This document shows, piece by piece, positions 7,507-16,954 of a stretch of 34,121 nucleotides of DNA. The stretch lies in NCBI GenBank assembly GCA_018302505.1, contig JAGVZL010000014.1, positions 1-34,121 on the forward strand. The letters run 5' to 3'. How positions within the stretch are numbered: position 1 is the stretch's first letter; each line of letters begins with the position of its first letter. The DNA comes from Candidatus Woesearchaeota archaeon. Its GTDB lineage: Archaea; Nanobdellota; Nanobdellia; SCGC-AAA011-G17; ARS1403. The position numbers were made by a program, and so were the translations under genes. The notes beneath the pieces were generated by a model. That model was not told where the DNA came from. It worked only from the letters and a program-made list of their open reading frames with translations, and searched no databases.

Positions 7507-8025
7507 ATGTCACCAGAATTAAAAGATCAAAAATGCCCAATATGTGGGAAGGACAAATTAACCTTAACAGAAGAAGATTATGATATCCCTCATTTTGGAA
7601 AATGCTTTTTAATGACAATGCATTGCGATTCCTGCCACTATCATACATCTGATGTTGAAAGTGAAGAAAATAAAGGTCCAATAAAGATAACTTTTGAGGT
7701 TGAAAAAGAAGAGGATATGAGGGTAAGGGTTATAAAATCTTCAGAAGCTGCGGTAAAAATTCCTCAAATGCATATGTCAATGGAACCCGGAACAGCATCA
7801 ACCGGTTTTCTATCTAATATTGAAGGCTTATTAAACAGATTTAAAAAAATAATAGAGTCCGAAAGAGATAATGCTGAAGACCAGTCTATAAGAAAAAAGG
7901 CAAAAAATCTGTTAAAAAAATTATGGAAAGTTGAGTTAGGAGAGGAAAAATTAAAGATAATTATAGAGGATCCATCTGGAAATTCAGCAATAGTCTCAGA
8001 TAGGGCCGAAACCAAAAAATTATAG
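7507..8025 (+). CDS. ZPR1-type zinc-finger protein
   Basis: CPICGKDKLTLTEEDYDIPHFGKCFLMTMHCDSCHYHTSDVE... ZPR1 pattern. Confidence 0.85.
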   Translation: MSPELKDQKCPICGKDKLTLTEEDYDIPHFGKCFLMTMHCDSCHYHTSDVESEENKGPIKITFEVEKEEDMRVRVIKSSEAAVKIPQMHMSMEPGTASTGFLSNIEGLLNRFKKIIESERDNAEDQSIRKKAKNLLKKLWKVELGEEKLKIIIEDPSGNSAIVSDRAETKKL

Positions 8026-8055
8026 GAAAAATTTATAAATAAGGTTATTCTTATT

Positions 8056-8310
8056 ATGAAATTCGAAACATCTAAAATCACGGAAAGAGGACAAATTACA
8101 ATACCTGAAAACTTTAGAAAAAAATATGGGTTTATGAGTGGAGATAAAGTTTTATTTATTGAAGAAAATAAAGGTCTATTTTTAAGACCCGCTAGAAAAA
8201 TTGATTTTAAAGAACTAAACAGGATACTAGAAAAAACAAAAAAAATAAAACCCAGATATAATCTAAGTGCTGGAGAAATGGACAAAATAAATGAGGGACT
8301 ATTTAGATGA
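8056..8310 (+). CDS. AbrB/SpoVT-type antitoxin (VapB-like)
   Basis: SKITERGQITIPENFRKKYGFMSGDKVLFIEENKGLFLRP. Confidence 0.85.
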   Translation: MKFETSKITERGQITIPENFRKKYGFMSGDKVLFIEENKGLFLRPARKIDFKELNRILEKTKKIKPRYNLSAGEMDKINEGLFR

Positions 8311-8684
8311 ATTTTATAGATGCAAATATTCTAGCATATGCTTTTTATGATAATGAAAATAGAGAAAAATGTATAAAGATAGTGAAAGGTGGTGGAATCG
8401 TTGATAGTTTATGTTTAATAGAGGCTTTTAATATTATTGAACTACAAACAAAAAATAGGAAAATTGCTGTTGAATCCATTATGTCTTTAATGAAAATTAA
8501 TTTGGAGATTGTTGATATTAACGTTAATGTTGTCTTTGAAACGTTAAAAAAATCAGAAAGATATAGTAAACTAAAATTCCTAGATTTGATTCATTATGTT
8601 ATTGCCTTGAATTGTGAATGTAGAGAAATAATAAGTTATGACAAAGATTTCAATAATCTAGAGATAAAGAAGATAGAGCCATAA
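8307..8684 (+). CDS. PIN-domain toxin (VapC-like)
   Basis: MNFIDANILAYAFYDNENREKC...FLDLIHYVIALNCECREIISYDKDFNNL; 4-nt overlap with the antitoxin. Confidence 0.85.
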   Translation: MNFIDANILAYAFYDNENREKCIKIVKGGGIVDSLCLIEAFNIIELQTKNRKIAVESIMSLMKINLEIVDINVNVVFETLKKSERYSKLKFLDLIHYVIALNCECREIISYDKDFNNLEIKKIEP

Positions 8685-8724
8685 TACAAAAAAGTTATAA
8701 AGATAAGTTCTATTATTTCTATCA

Positions 8725-10242
8725 ATGATATCCATAGATGATATAGCTGCATTTTGTAGAAGACGTGGTTTTGTCTATCCTAATTCTGAGATTTATGGAG
8801 GTTTAGCAGGTATATTCGATTACGGTCCAGTAGGAGTTGAACTAAAAAATAATATCAAAAAAGAATGGTGGAAATTCCACGTCCAAAGCAGAGAAGATAC
8901 TGTGGGGATTGACGGTTCAATAATATCCCATCCGAAGATATGGAAAGCTTCAGGTCATTCTGATTCCTTTGAAGATATAATGGTTGAAGATTCTAAAACT
9001 AAGGAATTATTTAGGGCAGACCTGTTAGTTGAAGAATTTTTAAAAGAGTCTATGGATGGCAAAACAAGAGAGGAATTATGGAAATTGATTCAGCAGCATA
9101 AAATAAAATCCCATAAAGGTAATGAACTATCAAAACCAAAGGGATTTAACTTAATGTTCTCAACAGATGTCGGTCCAAAGAATCCAATAAAAGCTTACTT
9201 AAGACCTGAAACCGCACAATTAATTTTTACTAATTTTAAACTAATAACAGAGAATTCAAGATTGAAACTGCCTTTTGGAATAGCCCAGATTGGAAAGGCC
9301 TTCAGAAATGAAATTGCTGCTAGGAATTTTTTATTTAGATGTAGAGAATTCGAACAGATGGAGATAGAATACTTCACAAAACCTAAAGAAACAAAGTGCA
9401 AATTCATAAATGAAGTTGAGGATTATAAATTAAAAATCTACTCGGCTGAGATGCAGGAAAAAGGATCGCCAGAAATAGAAATGACAATAAAACAAGCCTT
9501 GAGTAAAAAAATTTTCAAGAATGAATGGCATGCTTATTGGCTAGCAACAGAGCATAAATGGTTTATTTCTCTGGGAATTAATAAAGACAATCTAAGAATA
9601 AGACAGCACAATAGAAAAGAATTAGCGCATTATTCTTCTGATTGTTGGGATTTAGAATATAAATTTCCTTTTGGATTCAAGGAAGTTGAGGGAATAGCAG
9701 ATAGATCCGATTATGATTTAAAACAGCATATTGAACACTCAAAAAAAGATTTAAGTTTATTTGATGATGAATTAAAGCAAAAAATAGTTCCTTATGTAGT
9801 CGCAGAACCATCTCTGGGTGTAGATCGCGCCTTTTTAATATTTTTATTTGAAGCTTATGAATATAATAAAGAAAGGGAAAACGTGGTTTTGAAATTGCAT
9901 CCGAAATTATCGCCAATAAAAGTCGGAATATTTCCATTAGTGAAAAACAAACCTCAAATTGTGAAAAAAGCAAGAGAAGTTTATGATTTTTTAAAAAATG
10001 AATTTGTTTGTGATTACGATGATAGCGGGTCAATAGGAAGAAGATATTCAAGGCAGGATGAAATCGGTACTTTCTTGGGTTGCACAATAGATTTTGAAAC
10101 ATTAAAAGACAAATCAGTTACTCTTCGTGATAGAGACACAACCAAACAAATTAGAGTAAAAATTGATGAATTAAAAGAAATAATTAAAAAATTAATTAAT
10201 GAAGAAATAAAATTTGAAAAAGCTGGGAAATTAATTAAATAG
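8725..10242 (+). CDS. glyS: Glycyl-tRNA synthetase
   Basis: RRRGFVYPNSEIYGGLAGIFDYGPVGVELKNNIKKEWW...YLRPETAQ...GIAQIGKAFRNEI...EPSLGVDRAFL...GRRYSRQDEIGTFLGCTID. Confidence 0.95.
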   Translation: MISIDDIAAFCRRRGFVYPNSEIYGGLAGIFDYGPVGVELKNNIKKEWWKFHVQSREDTVGIDGSIISHPKIWKASGHSDSFEDIMVEDSKTKELFRADLLVEEFLKESMDGKTREELWKLIQQHKIKSHKGNELSKPKGFNLMFSTDVGPKNPIKAYLRPETAQLIFTNFKLITENSRLKLPFGIAQIGKAFRNEIAARNFLFRCREFEQMEIEYFTKPKETKCKFINEVEDYKLKIYSAEMQEKGSPEIEMTIKQALSKKIFKNEWHAYWLATEHKWFISLGINKDNLRIRQHNRKELAHYSSDCWDLEYKFPFGFKEVEGIADRSDYDLKQHIEHSKKDLSLFDDELKQKIVPYVVAEPSLGVDRAFLIFLFEAYEYNKERENVVLKLHPKLSPIKVGIFPLVKNKPQIVKKAREVYDFLKNEFVCDYDDSGSIGRRYSRQDEIGTFLGCTIDFETLKDKSVTLRDRDTTKQIRVKIDELKEIIKKLINEEIKFEKAGKLIK

Positions 10243-10314
10243 CAAAAGATATTTAAATGAAAACATATATTAGAAAAGATATAATAACTTAACAAAAAAA
10301 GAGGTGAAAAACAA

Positions 10315-10467
10315 ATGGTAACTATAAAACAACTTGCAAACAAAATAAGAAGTTTGAAAAAACAAGTTAAAAGAGTTGAGCATCAAAAGAAAAGGCTATC
10401 TTCTATGAAGAAAAAATCGCCTAAGAAGAAATCAACTAAGAGAAGAACTTCAAGAAGGAGGAGATAA
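10315..10467 (+). CDS. Small highly basic protein
   Basis: MVTIKQLANKIRSLKKQVKRVEHQKKRLSSMKKKSPKKKSTKRRTSRRRR* with gaggtga upstream. Confidence 0.6.
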   Translation: MVTIKQLANKIRSLKKQVKRVEHQKKRLSSMKKKSPKKKSTKRRTSRRRR

Positions 10468-10515
10468 AATACTCCTCATAACTTTTTTAAACTCTTAATT
10501 CTACTAATTTTCTAT

Positions 10516-10586
10516 GGGCTGATAGTCTAATGGTAAAATTCGAGGCTGGCAGTCTTGAGTCCTGGGTTCGATTCCCAGTCAGTCCA
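10516..10586 (+). tRNA. tRNA-Ala(GGC)
   Basis: Acceptor GGGCTGA/TCAGTCC with G3:U70, anticodon loop CTGGCAG, T arm CTGGG-TTCGATT-CCCAG. Confidence 0.88.
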
Positions 10587-10591
10587 AGAGG

Positions 10592-11242
10592 GTGATACAA
10601 ATAATAAAAGCAATAATATTAGACATTGATGACACAATAATAGATTATAGTAAGATAGTCTCGCATTGTTATCAGCAAACTGCAATTGAACTTGGGCTAA
10701 AAAAAGTTTCAAGGGAAAGAATTTCAAAATATTTCGGAACGCCACATAGCTTAATGTTAAATGATTTATGGAACTACAAAGATGAAAAAAAATTTGAAAG
10801 AATCTTATTCAAGAAAATAAATTCAAAAATAGTCAAGCCGTTTCCGGGTGCAATAGATGTAATAAAGAAGTTATATAAAAAATATGTCTTAGCCTTATTA
10901 AGTTCTAAAAATAAAAAAATAATGTACCCACAATTAAAGCAGATAAATCTTTCAACAAAATATTTCAAATTCGTTTATTCAAAACAGGATACAAAATACA
11001 ATAAACCGGACCCAAGAGTTTTCTCTAAGCCATTAAAAATATTAAAGCTAAAATCATCGGAGATCCTTTATGTTGGAGACTCAAAGTTTGACTGTATAGC
11101 CGCTAAAAAAGCTAAATTAAATTTTGTAGCAGTTTTAACAGGACATTACTCAAAAAAAGAGTTTAGAAAATACAAAGTAAAAAACGATAATATTTTAAAA
11201 TCATTAAGAGACCTACCTAAATGGTTGGATAAAAATGAATGA
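10592..11242 (+). CDS. HAD-superfamily hydrolase (GTG start)
   Basis: AIILDIDDTIIDYS...LLSSKNKK...KPDPRVFSKPLKIL...LYVGDSKFDCIAAKKA. Confidence 0.88.
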   Translation: MIQIIKAIILDIDDTIIDYSKIVSHCYQQTAIELGLKKVSRERISKYFGTPHSLMLNDLWNYKDEKKFERILFKKINSKIVKPFPGAIDVIKKLYKKYVLALLSSKNKKIMYPQLKQINLSTKYFKFVYSKQDTKYNKPDPRVFSKPLKILKLKSSEILYVGDSKFDCIAAKKAKLNFVAVLTGHYSKKEFRKYKVKNDNILKSLRDLPKWLDKNE

Positions 11243-11693
11243 CTGCATTTTTTGTAAAATAGTAAGGGGAGAAATACCTTCTCATAAAATATGGGAAGAT
11301 AAGAATCATCTAGCCCTCCTTACAATATTCCCAAACACAGAGGGTTTTTCAATAGTTATCCAAAAAAAACATTACCCAAGTTACCTATTTGATTTGCCTG
11401 ACAAAGTAATAACGGATTTAATCTTAGCTGCAAAAAAGGTCGCAAAATTATTAGATTCAAAATTAGAAGATGTTGGAAGAACCGGAATGATATTTGAAGG
11501 ATTTGGAGTTGACCATATTCACGCAAAACTATTTCCAATGCACGGCACTGTAGATATGAAAGAATGGAAACCACTAAAATCAAATGTGGATAAATACTTT
11601 AAAAAATATGAAGGTTATATCTCATCGCATGATTATAAAAGAGAAGATGATAAAAAATTAGCAAAGCTGGCTGAAAAGATTAGGAAAAATTAA
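11235..11693 (+). CDS. HIT-family hydrolase
   Basis: CIFCKIVRGEIPSHKIWED...GVDHIHAKLFPMHGT. Confidence 0.88.
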   Translation: MNDCIFCKIVRGEIPSHKIWEDKNHLALLTIFPNTEGFSIVIQKKHYPSYLFDLPDKVITDLILAAKKVAKLLDSKLEDVGRTGMIFEGFGVDHIHAKLFPMHGTVDMKEWKPLKSNVDKYFKKYEGYISSHDYKREDDKKLAKLAEKIRKN

Positions 11694-12442
11694 GCAGTTA
11701 TTCTTTTATTTTTATATAAAAAATATCCTCCAGCAAGAATCATTATTAAGCTAAAATACTGTCCATCACTTAATCCTAACCACTTAGGATCTTCTCTCAA
11801 AAAGCTAATTAAAAATCTGGTAACTCCCATAAGCAAAACAAATACAAAAAGCAAAACACCTTCTTTTTTCTCAGTTTTTCTAAAGAATAATAAAACTCCA
11901 AAGATTAAAAAGTTTGCTAGAGATTCGTACAACTGAGAAGGATGTCTGCAGCCTAAAATATCCTTAAAATTAACGCACCATGAAACATCTGTGACCGTTC
12001 CATATAACTCACCGTTGATGAAATTAGCAATCCTTCCTATAGCTAAAAATAAAGCAGCGGGAACAACTAAAATATCTCCTAATTTTTTCCATGAAACATT
12101 ATTCTTTCTAACAAAATAAAAAGTGGATAAAATAGCTCCGGTTAAACCGCCATGAAAAGCAACTCCACCTTCCCATAGAGCGAATATCTTAAAGGGATTG
12201 GCAAAATAATAGCCAGGGTCTGAAAACAAAACATGAAACAGTCTAGCACCAATTACAATACTCAAAATCAAATAGACCATATAATTCTCTAATTCTTCTC
12301 TGGAAACATTTAATTTATCCTTAGATTTAATAATAAAATAATAAGTAACTAAAAAACCAAAAGCCCAAGCCAGTCCATAGTATCTTATCTGAAAGTTCCA
12401 TAAATAAAAGAGTACAGGATCTAAATTATGTACAAATGGCAT
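11690..12442 (-). CDS. lgt: Prolipoprotein diacylglyceryl transferase
   Basis: Polytopic; AFHGGLTGA and the Lgt signature GRIANFINGELYGTVTD, then HPSQLYE. Confidence 0.92.
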   Translation of the reverse strand: MPFVHNLDPVLFYLWNFQIRYYGLAWAFGFLVTYYFIIKSKDKLNVSREELENYMVYLILSIVIGARLFHVLFSDPGYYFANPFKIFALWEGGVAFHGGLTGAILSTFYFVRKNNVSWKKLGDILVVPAALFLAIGRIANFINGELYGTVTDVSWCVNFKDILGCRHPSQLYESLANFLIFGVLLFFRKTEKKEGVLLFVFVLLMGVTRFLISFLREDPKWLGLSDGQYFSLIMILAGGYFLYKNKRITA

Positions 12443-12486
12443 ATTTACAATTATTAAAAATTAAATTATATAAATCTTGTTAAAGC

Positions 12487-12903
12487 TTAATTTACAATCA
12501 GTTTTCCATTCATATTACTGTGCCCATCACCGCATTGTACTGAACAAAAGAAAGTATATTCTCCATTTTTATCTGCAATAAATTCCACGACTGTAGTTTC
12601 ACCAGGTATTAAAATTTCATTAACATTAAATTGGGATATGACAAATCCATGGGTAACATCAATGCTTTTTACATTTAGTTTAATCCTATCCCCTTTATTA
12701 ATTTCAATAATATCAGGCTCAAATCTCCATTGTTTTGCTATTATATTAAATTCCTTTAAATCATCTACAACAGTCTCTTCAATATCCTCAAATCCGGGGG
12801 CTGAAAGTTTTGACACAACTCCACTTTCATCATTAACAATATCTGAATTGCTGGAACACCCAATAATAAAAACTAATAACAACAAAATAAAACATCTTTT
12901 CAT
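12487..12903 (-). CDS. Cupredoxin-domain lipoprotein with CuA (COX2-like) motif
   Basis: Lipobox-like FIIGC; DVTHGF...GEYTFFCSVQCGDGHSNMNGKLIV = H...CxxxCxxxHxxM. Confidence 0.85.
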   Translation of the reverse strand: MKRCFILLLLVFIIGCSSNSDIVNDESGVVSKLSAPGFEDIEETVVDDLKEFNIIAKQWRFEPDIIEINKGDRIKLNVKSIDVTHGFVISQFNVNEILIPGETTVVEFIADKNGEYTFFCSVQCGDGHSNMNGKLIVN

Positions 12904-12951
12904 TTTATCACGCCTTCCTAAAATAAAAAATAAAGAAGGTATTAAGCCTTC

Positions 12952-13665
12952 CTATAATTGGGACTCAATTGCTTGTTGGAATGCAGCAAACGGTTGTGCC
13001 CCGCTTAAAGGTTGGTTGCCAACAATAAAATAAGGAGTACCCCTTCCGCCTGCAGCAGAAGCATCACTTAAATCATTCGCAACTTCACCAGCTTGTTTTC
13101 CAGAATCCAAACAATTATTGAATGTAGTTGTATCTAATTCTAGAGTAGCGGCCCATTGTTTTAAGCTTGCTAAACTTAAACTTTCTTGATTTTCAAAGAT
13201 AATATCATGGTATTCCCAAAATTTCCCCTGGTCATCCGCGCATTCAGAAGCTTCAGCAGCTTTTTGAGCCATTGGATGAATGCTACTTAATGGAAAATCC
13301 CTATAAACCAATTTTACTTTTCCAGTCTTTACATACTGTTCTTCTATCTGAACAATAGCATCATCTCTTGCCCTCTTACAAAATGGGCATTGAAAATCAC
13401 TGAACTCCACAATTGTCAAAGGAGCATTTTTGTTGCCCAAAACAGGATCATCATCAACAAAATCGTCTGCTCTTACAGCCACAACCCCTGTTGGTATTGT
13501 AGGTTCTGTTGGATCTACTCTAATAGCATTGCCATTAACACTAGTCCCACTTTCAGTTACATCATGAAAAATTGTAACTAAAAATAATAGTCCAAAAACA
13601 ACAGTCCCTACTTTCCATAAGGTAGATTTCTTTAATTTAAAAGTATCTTCATTACGTTCTTCCAT
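12952..13665 (-). CDS. DsbA-family thiol:disulfide oxidoreductase
   Basis: N-terminal TM; GNKNAPLTIVEFSDFQCPFCKRA...VYRDFPLSSIHPMAQKAAEAS...GGRGTPYFIVG. Confidence 0.9.
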   Translation of the reverse strand: MEERNEDTFKLKKSTLWKVGTVVFGLLFLVTIFHDVTESGTSVNGNAIRVDPTEPTIPTGVVAVRADDFVDDDPVLGNKNAPLTIVEFSDFQCPFCKRARDDAIVQIEEQYVKTGKVKLVYRDFPLSSIHPMAQKAAEASECADDQGKFWEYHDIIFENQESLSLASLKQWAATLELDTTTFNNCLDSGKQAGEVANDLSDASAAGGRGTPYFIVGNQPLSGAQPFAAFQQAIESQL

Positions 13666-13809
13666 TTTAATTTAACCCTCCATTACTTATAATTTTAGTA
13701 AAAGCTTCTATATATATAATTTACGATTATGTGCAAACCTCCTTTGTTTATGTGCAAAGCCATGTTAACCAAAACTGTTAAAAACCAAATGTAGCTTATT
13801 TTTGAATAA

Positions 13810-13883
13810 GGCGCCCTAGCTCAGTTCGGTAGAGTGCTGCTCTCATGAGGCAGATGTCCCGAGTTCAAATCTCGGGGGCGCCA
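13810..13883 (+). tRNA. tRNA-Met(CAT), elongator-type (tRNA-Ile2 not excluded)
   Basis: Acceptor GGCGCCC/GGGCGCC, anticodon arm CTGCT-CTCATGA-GGCAG, T arm CCGAG-TTCAAAT-CTCGG; G1:C72. Confidence 0.87.
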
Positions 13884-15602
13884 CTAATTTTTCTCTATAT
13901 TAGGGTGTCTATGCCCAATTTTTTCTCTATTCCTTAAATGTAAAATATGTTTTCTCTTTTCAATTAAGAATTTATTTTTATTCAACCCATATTTATTTAT
14001 CATCATAGAAGCATATTTTCCGCCTAAAAAATGAGGCAATACAACATAAGTAGCTCCCTTATCATACAAAACATTAGCATCGCCAATTTGATGTGAAATA
14101 ACTATAGTGATAGCATTTGGATTTATCCTTTTAATTGTATTTACTAATAAGACATTAGTATCAAAATCTGGAACTGTAGAGACCGCCATTTTTACCCCCT
14201 CCAATGGCAAACCAACTAAAAATTCCTCATCATCTGCATCGCCATATAAACAATCTATCCCATTATTAGATAAATCCTTGATAACATCCGGATTATAATC
14301 CACAACTAGAAATTTCTTTTTTAATTTTTTAAAGCTTTGTAAAAAATCATAACCAATCCTATTGTAGCCAAATAAAATAATATCATATTTTTTAAAAGAT
14401 TCTTTATTCTTCTTTTTATCTTTTCTTATCTCAAAAATCGTTAGATAATTTTCAATATAAGGATATATCTTATCAGAGTATATTATGAAGTAAGTTGAAC
14501 CAGCTATTGTAATCAACCCTACTACAGTAACAAGGGATAATATATCATTATTCAAATGGCCGATACTAACTCCTAAAGCAACCAAAATTAAAGAGAACTC
14601 ACTAATCTGGGCAACTGTTAATCCGGCTAAGAATCCTGTCTTTTTATTATAGCCCAACGACCCCATTAATAATAAAACTATCAAAGGATTTCCAATTAAA
14701 ATAAGCAAAGAAAAAACTATAGCAGGAACAATATACTGATTAATATTGCTGAAAGATAATTGTGACCCTAATAAGATAAAGAATAATATAATGAAAAAAT
14801 CCCTTAACGGTCTCATCTTAGAGCTTATTTCATAATGGTAAGGAGAAACAGATAATGCAATACCTGCTAGTAAAGCTCCGATTTCAATAGAAAAACCAAT
14901 AAAATTGAATAAAGAAGCCAACCCTAATCCCCAGCCAATAGAGAATAAAAACAAAAATTCCTGAGATCTCGCAAAGAAATTGCTTAATTTTGGAAGAATA
15001 TATTTTCCAGTGAGTAAAAGGATAATAATCAATACTAACCCCTTAAAAATCAGTCCTAATAAAGTAGCAGAAACTGTTAACTCTCTAGACATAGAAGAGA
15101 TTATTATTAAAATAAATATTGCAATTAAATCCTGGACTAATAAAAACCCAATAGATATTTTTCCATATAATTTATCCAAATCATTTTTATCAGATAATAA
15201 TTTCATAATTATGATGGTACTGCTAAAAGCCAGAGCAATTGCTATATACATAGAAACAACATTTGAAAACCCTAATAATTTAGAAATGAAGAATCCTATT
15301 AAAGTTGTAAAAATTACCTGCCCAACTCCAGTAATTAAAGAAATTTTACCAACTTCTCTTATGACATTAGGGCTTAAACTCAAACCTACTATAAATAATA
15401 AAAAAGATACTCCTATTTGAGAAAAAATAGTTATTGTGTCTGTAGATTTTATTAAATTCAAAAAGAATGGGCTTAATAATATTCCTGTTAAAATGTAACC
15501 TATTATCAAAGGTTGTTTCAACAGTCTCATCAACCCAGAAATTAAAGTAGCAATAACAATAATAACACTTAATTCAATAAAAACATTCAATCCATTAATC
15601 AA
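13884..15602 (-). CDS. CPA2/Kef-type cation:proton antiporter with TrkA-N domain
   Basis: About a dozen hydrophobic segments, GYILTGILLSP, then YDIILFGYNRIGYDFLQ...CLYGDADDEEFL. Confidence 0.9.
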   Translation of the reverse strand: MINGLNVFIELSVIIVIATLISGLMRLLKQPLIIGYILTGILLSPFFLNLIKSTDTITIFSQIGVSFLLFIVGLSLSPNVIREVGKISLITGVGQVIFTTLIGFFISKLLGFSNVVSMYIAIALAFSSTIIIMKLLSDKNDLDKLYGKISIGFLLVQDLIAIFILIIISSMSRELTVSATLLGLIFKGLVLIIILLLTGKYILPKLSNFFARSQEFLFLFSIGWGLGLASLFNFIGFSIEIGALLAGIALSVSPYHYEISSKMRPLRDFFIILFFILLGSQLSFSNINQYIVPAIVFSLLILIGNPLIVLLLMGSLGYNKKTGFLAGLTVAQISEFSLILVALGVSIGHLNNDILSLVTVVGLITIAGSTYFIIYSDKIYPYIENYLTIFEIRKDKKKNKESFKKYDIILFGYNRIGYDFLQSFKKLKKKFLVVDYNPDVIKDLSNNGIDCLYGDADDEEFLVGLPLEGVKMAVSTVPDFDTNVLLVNTIKRINPNAITIVISHQIGDANVLYDKGATYVVLPHFLGGKYASMMINKYGLNKNKFLIEKRKHILHLRNREKIGHRHPNIEKN

Positions 15603-15650
15603 AATATCACCTTTTTTTAAGGAAACATCTATTTACTTTCTATTTAAATC

Positions 15651-15968
15651 TTACTTCTTAATTAAAGTAATTTCAATATAAGAAACTCTCACTTGTTTTC
15701 CATCTTTGTTCTCAAAACCTTCACTACCTACTTTAATTCCGTCTTTAGCTATTTCAATTTGTCCTTCTAAGAATCTCTTAGTTGCCACTTCCACAACATC
15801 TACAGCCCTAGAAATAAATCTTCCTCTAGCTTTAACAACAACCTCACTGGCATTTTTAGTAGTAAATTGCATAACAACCCCAGTAACATAGTTCATAAAA
15901 GGTTTAGGCCCAACAAATACAACATGGTTATCTTCCCTAGAATCACTCTGAAAGTCTTCATTGCTCAT
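15651..15968 (-). CDS. albA: DNA/RNA-binding protein Alba
   Basis: NHVVFVGPKPFMNYVTGVVMQF...EVVVKARGRFISRAVDVVEVATKRFL. Confidence 0.92.
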   Translation of the reverse strand: MSNEDFQSDSREDNHVVFVGPKPFMNYVTGVVMQFTTKNASEVVVKARGRFISRAVDVVEVATKRFLEGQIEIAKDGIKVGSEGFENKDGKQVRVSYIEITLIKK

Positions 15969-16014
15969 TTAAGTCACCCTTATAATTATATAATAACAGA
16001 ATTTTTAAAGTTTG

Positions 16015-16899
16015 CTATAACCTTCTGAATACAACTCCCTTATACTCATCATTTATTATTTTCTTAGCTGGTTTAGTCAGCTCCCCTTTAGACAAAAACA
16101 TTAATGGTAATTTCCCAGCTTCATTATAAGCTAAGCTGATATCCCCTTCGGTAATATTTTTCTTATCTCTAAATTTAACAAAATACTTTAAATTTCCTAA
16201 TTTAGTTTCAAAACTGATAACATAATTAACATCTTTATCTTTTCTAATAACTTTCTCTTCCCACACAACAATCCCATTAATTCTGAAGAATTCCTTAATA
16301 ATATCAACATCAGCTTCTTTCCTAATCCTGGATTTTGGTTTTTCAATCTCCACTTCTTTCTTTTCAAAAATTTCTTTTTTAGGCTCTATTTTAACTTCTT
16401 TAATATCTTCAACAATCTTTTGTGTTTCTTTTTTTTCCTTATTATTTACCATATCCAAAATCTTTTGTTTAGCAGCATCCTCATTAACTAGGTAATATCT
16501 CCAAAAGACCTCTTTCTCCCCATTATCTCTCTTCAGAATTAAACTCTTAGCGAAATCTTTTACAATCCTATAAGAAACTCTTTGTAAAGGCGTACAGTCC
16601 CTATCCTTAAGAATTCCTTTTTCTTTTAAGTTTTGTAAAGTTTTTATATCATTTTCATTTAAGAATTTTAGATAATTTTCCAGCTTGCTTTCCTGCCATT
16701 TAATATAATAAACCGGGCTACCTCCAACTCTTAAATGCTCAGAAACTTGTAGTTTTCCCTCATTTACTAATTCAGAAAGAATAGCCCCTGCAAACATAGT
16801 ATCAATACTAAGTTCTTTTCCTATTTGAATAGGAATAACCGGACCTTGTCTACTAATAAAATGAAGTGCTTTATCTCTCTTCCCCAAATTTCCAGCCAT
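16015..16899 (-). CDS. Hypothetical protein with N-terminal winged-helix-like region
   Basis: RDKALHFISRQGPVIPIQIGKELSIDTMFAGAILSELVNEGKLQVSEHLRVGGSPVYYI; Lys/Glu-rich linker; C-terminal globular region. Confidence 0.55.
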   Translation of the reverse strand: MAGNLGKRDKALHFISRQGPVIPIQIGKELSIDTMFAGAILSELVNEGKLQVSEHLRVGGSPVYYIKWQESKLENYLKFLNENDIKTLQNLKEKGILKDRDCTPLQRVSYRIVKDFAKSLILKRDNGEKEVFWRYYLVNEDAAKQKILDMVNNKEKKETQKIVEDIKEVKIEPKKEIFEKKEVEIEKPKSRIRKEADVDIIKEFFRINGIVVWEEKVIRKDKDVNYVISFETKLGNLKYFVKFRDKKNITEGDISLAYNEAGKLPLMFLSKGELTKPAKKIINDEYKGVVFRRL

Positions 16900-16954
16900 A
16901 AATATATTAGAAATCGAACTCTTTTAAAAGAATTATTATAGTGTAGAAGAGAAA

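Noticed and set aside
7764-8285. 173-aa minus-strand ORF
   Set aside because: Antisense to ZPR1 and VapB-like genes; Phe/Ser/Ile-rich shadow ORF.
9677-10343. Two minus-strand ORFs (141 and 109 aa)
   Set aside because: Antisense to GlyRS, which is strongly supported.
13810-13883. Initiator tRNA-Met
   Set aside because: G1:C72 acceptor and absence of the GGG/CCC anticodon-stem run argue for elongator Met or Ile2 (CAT).
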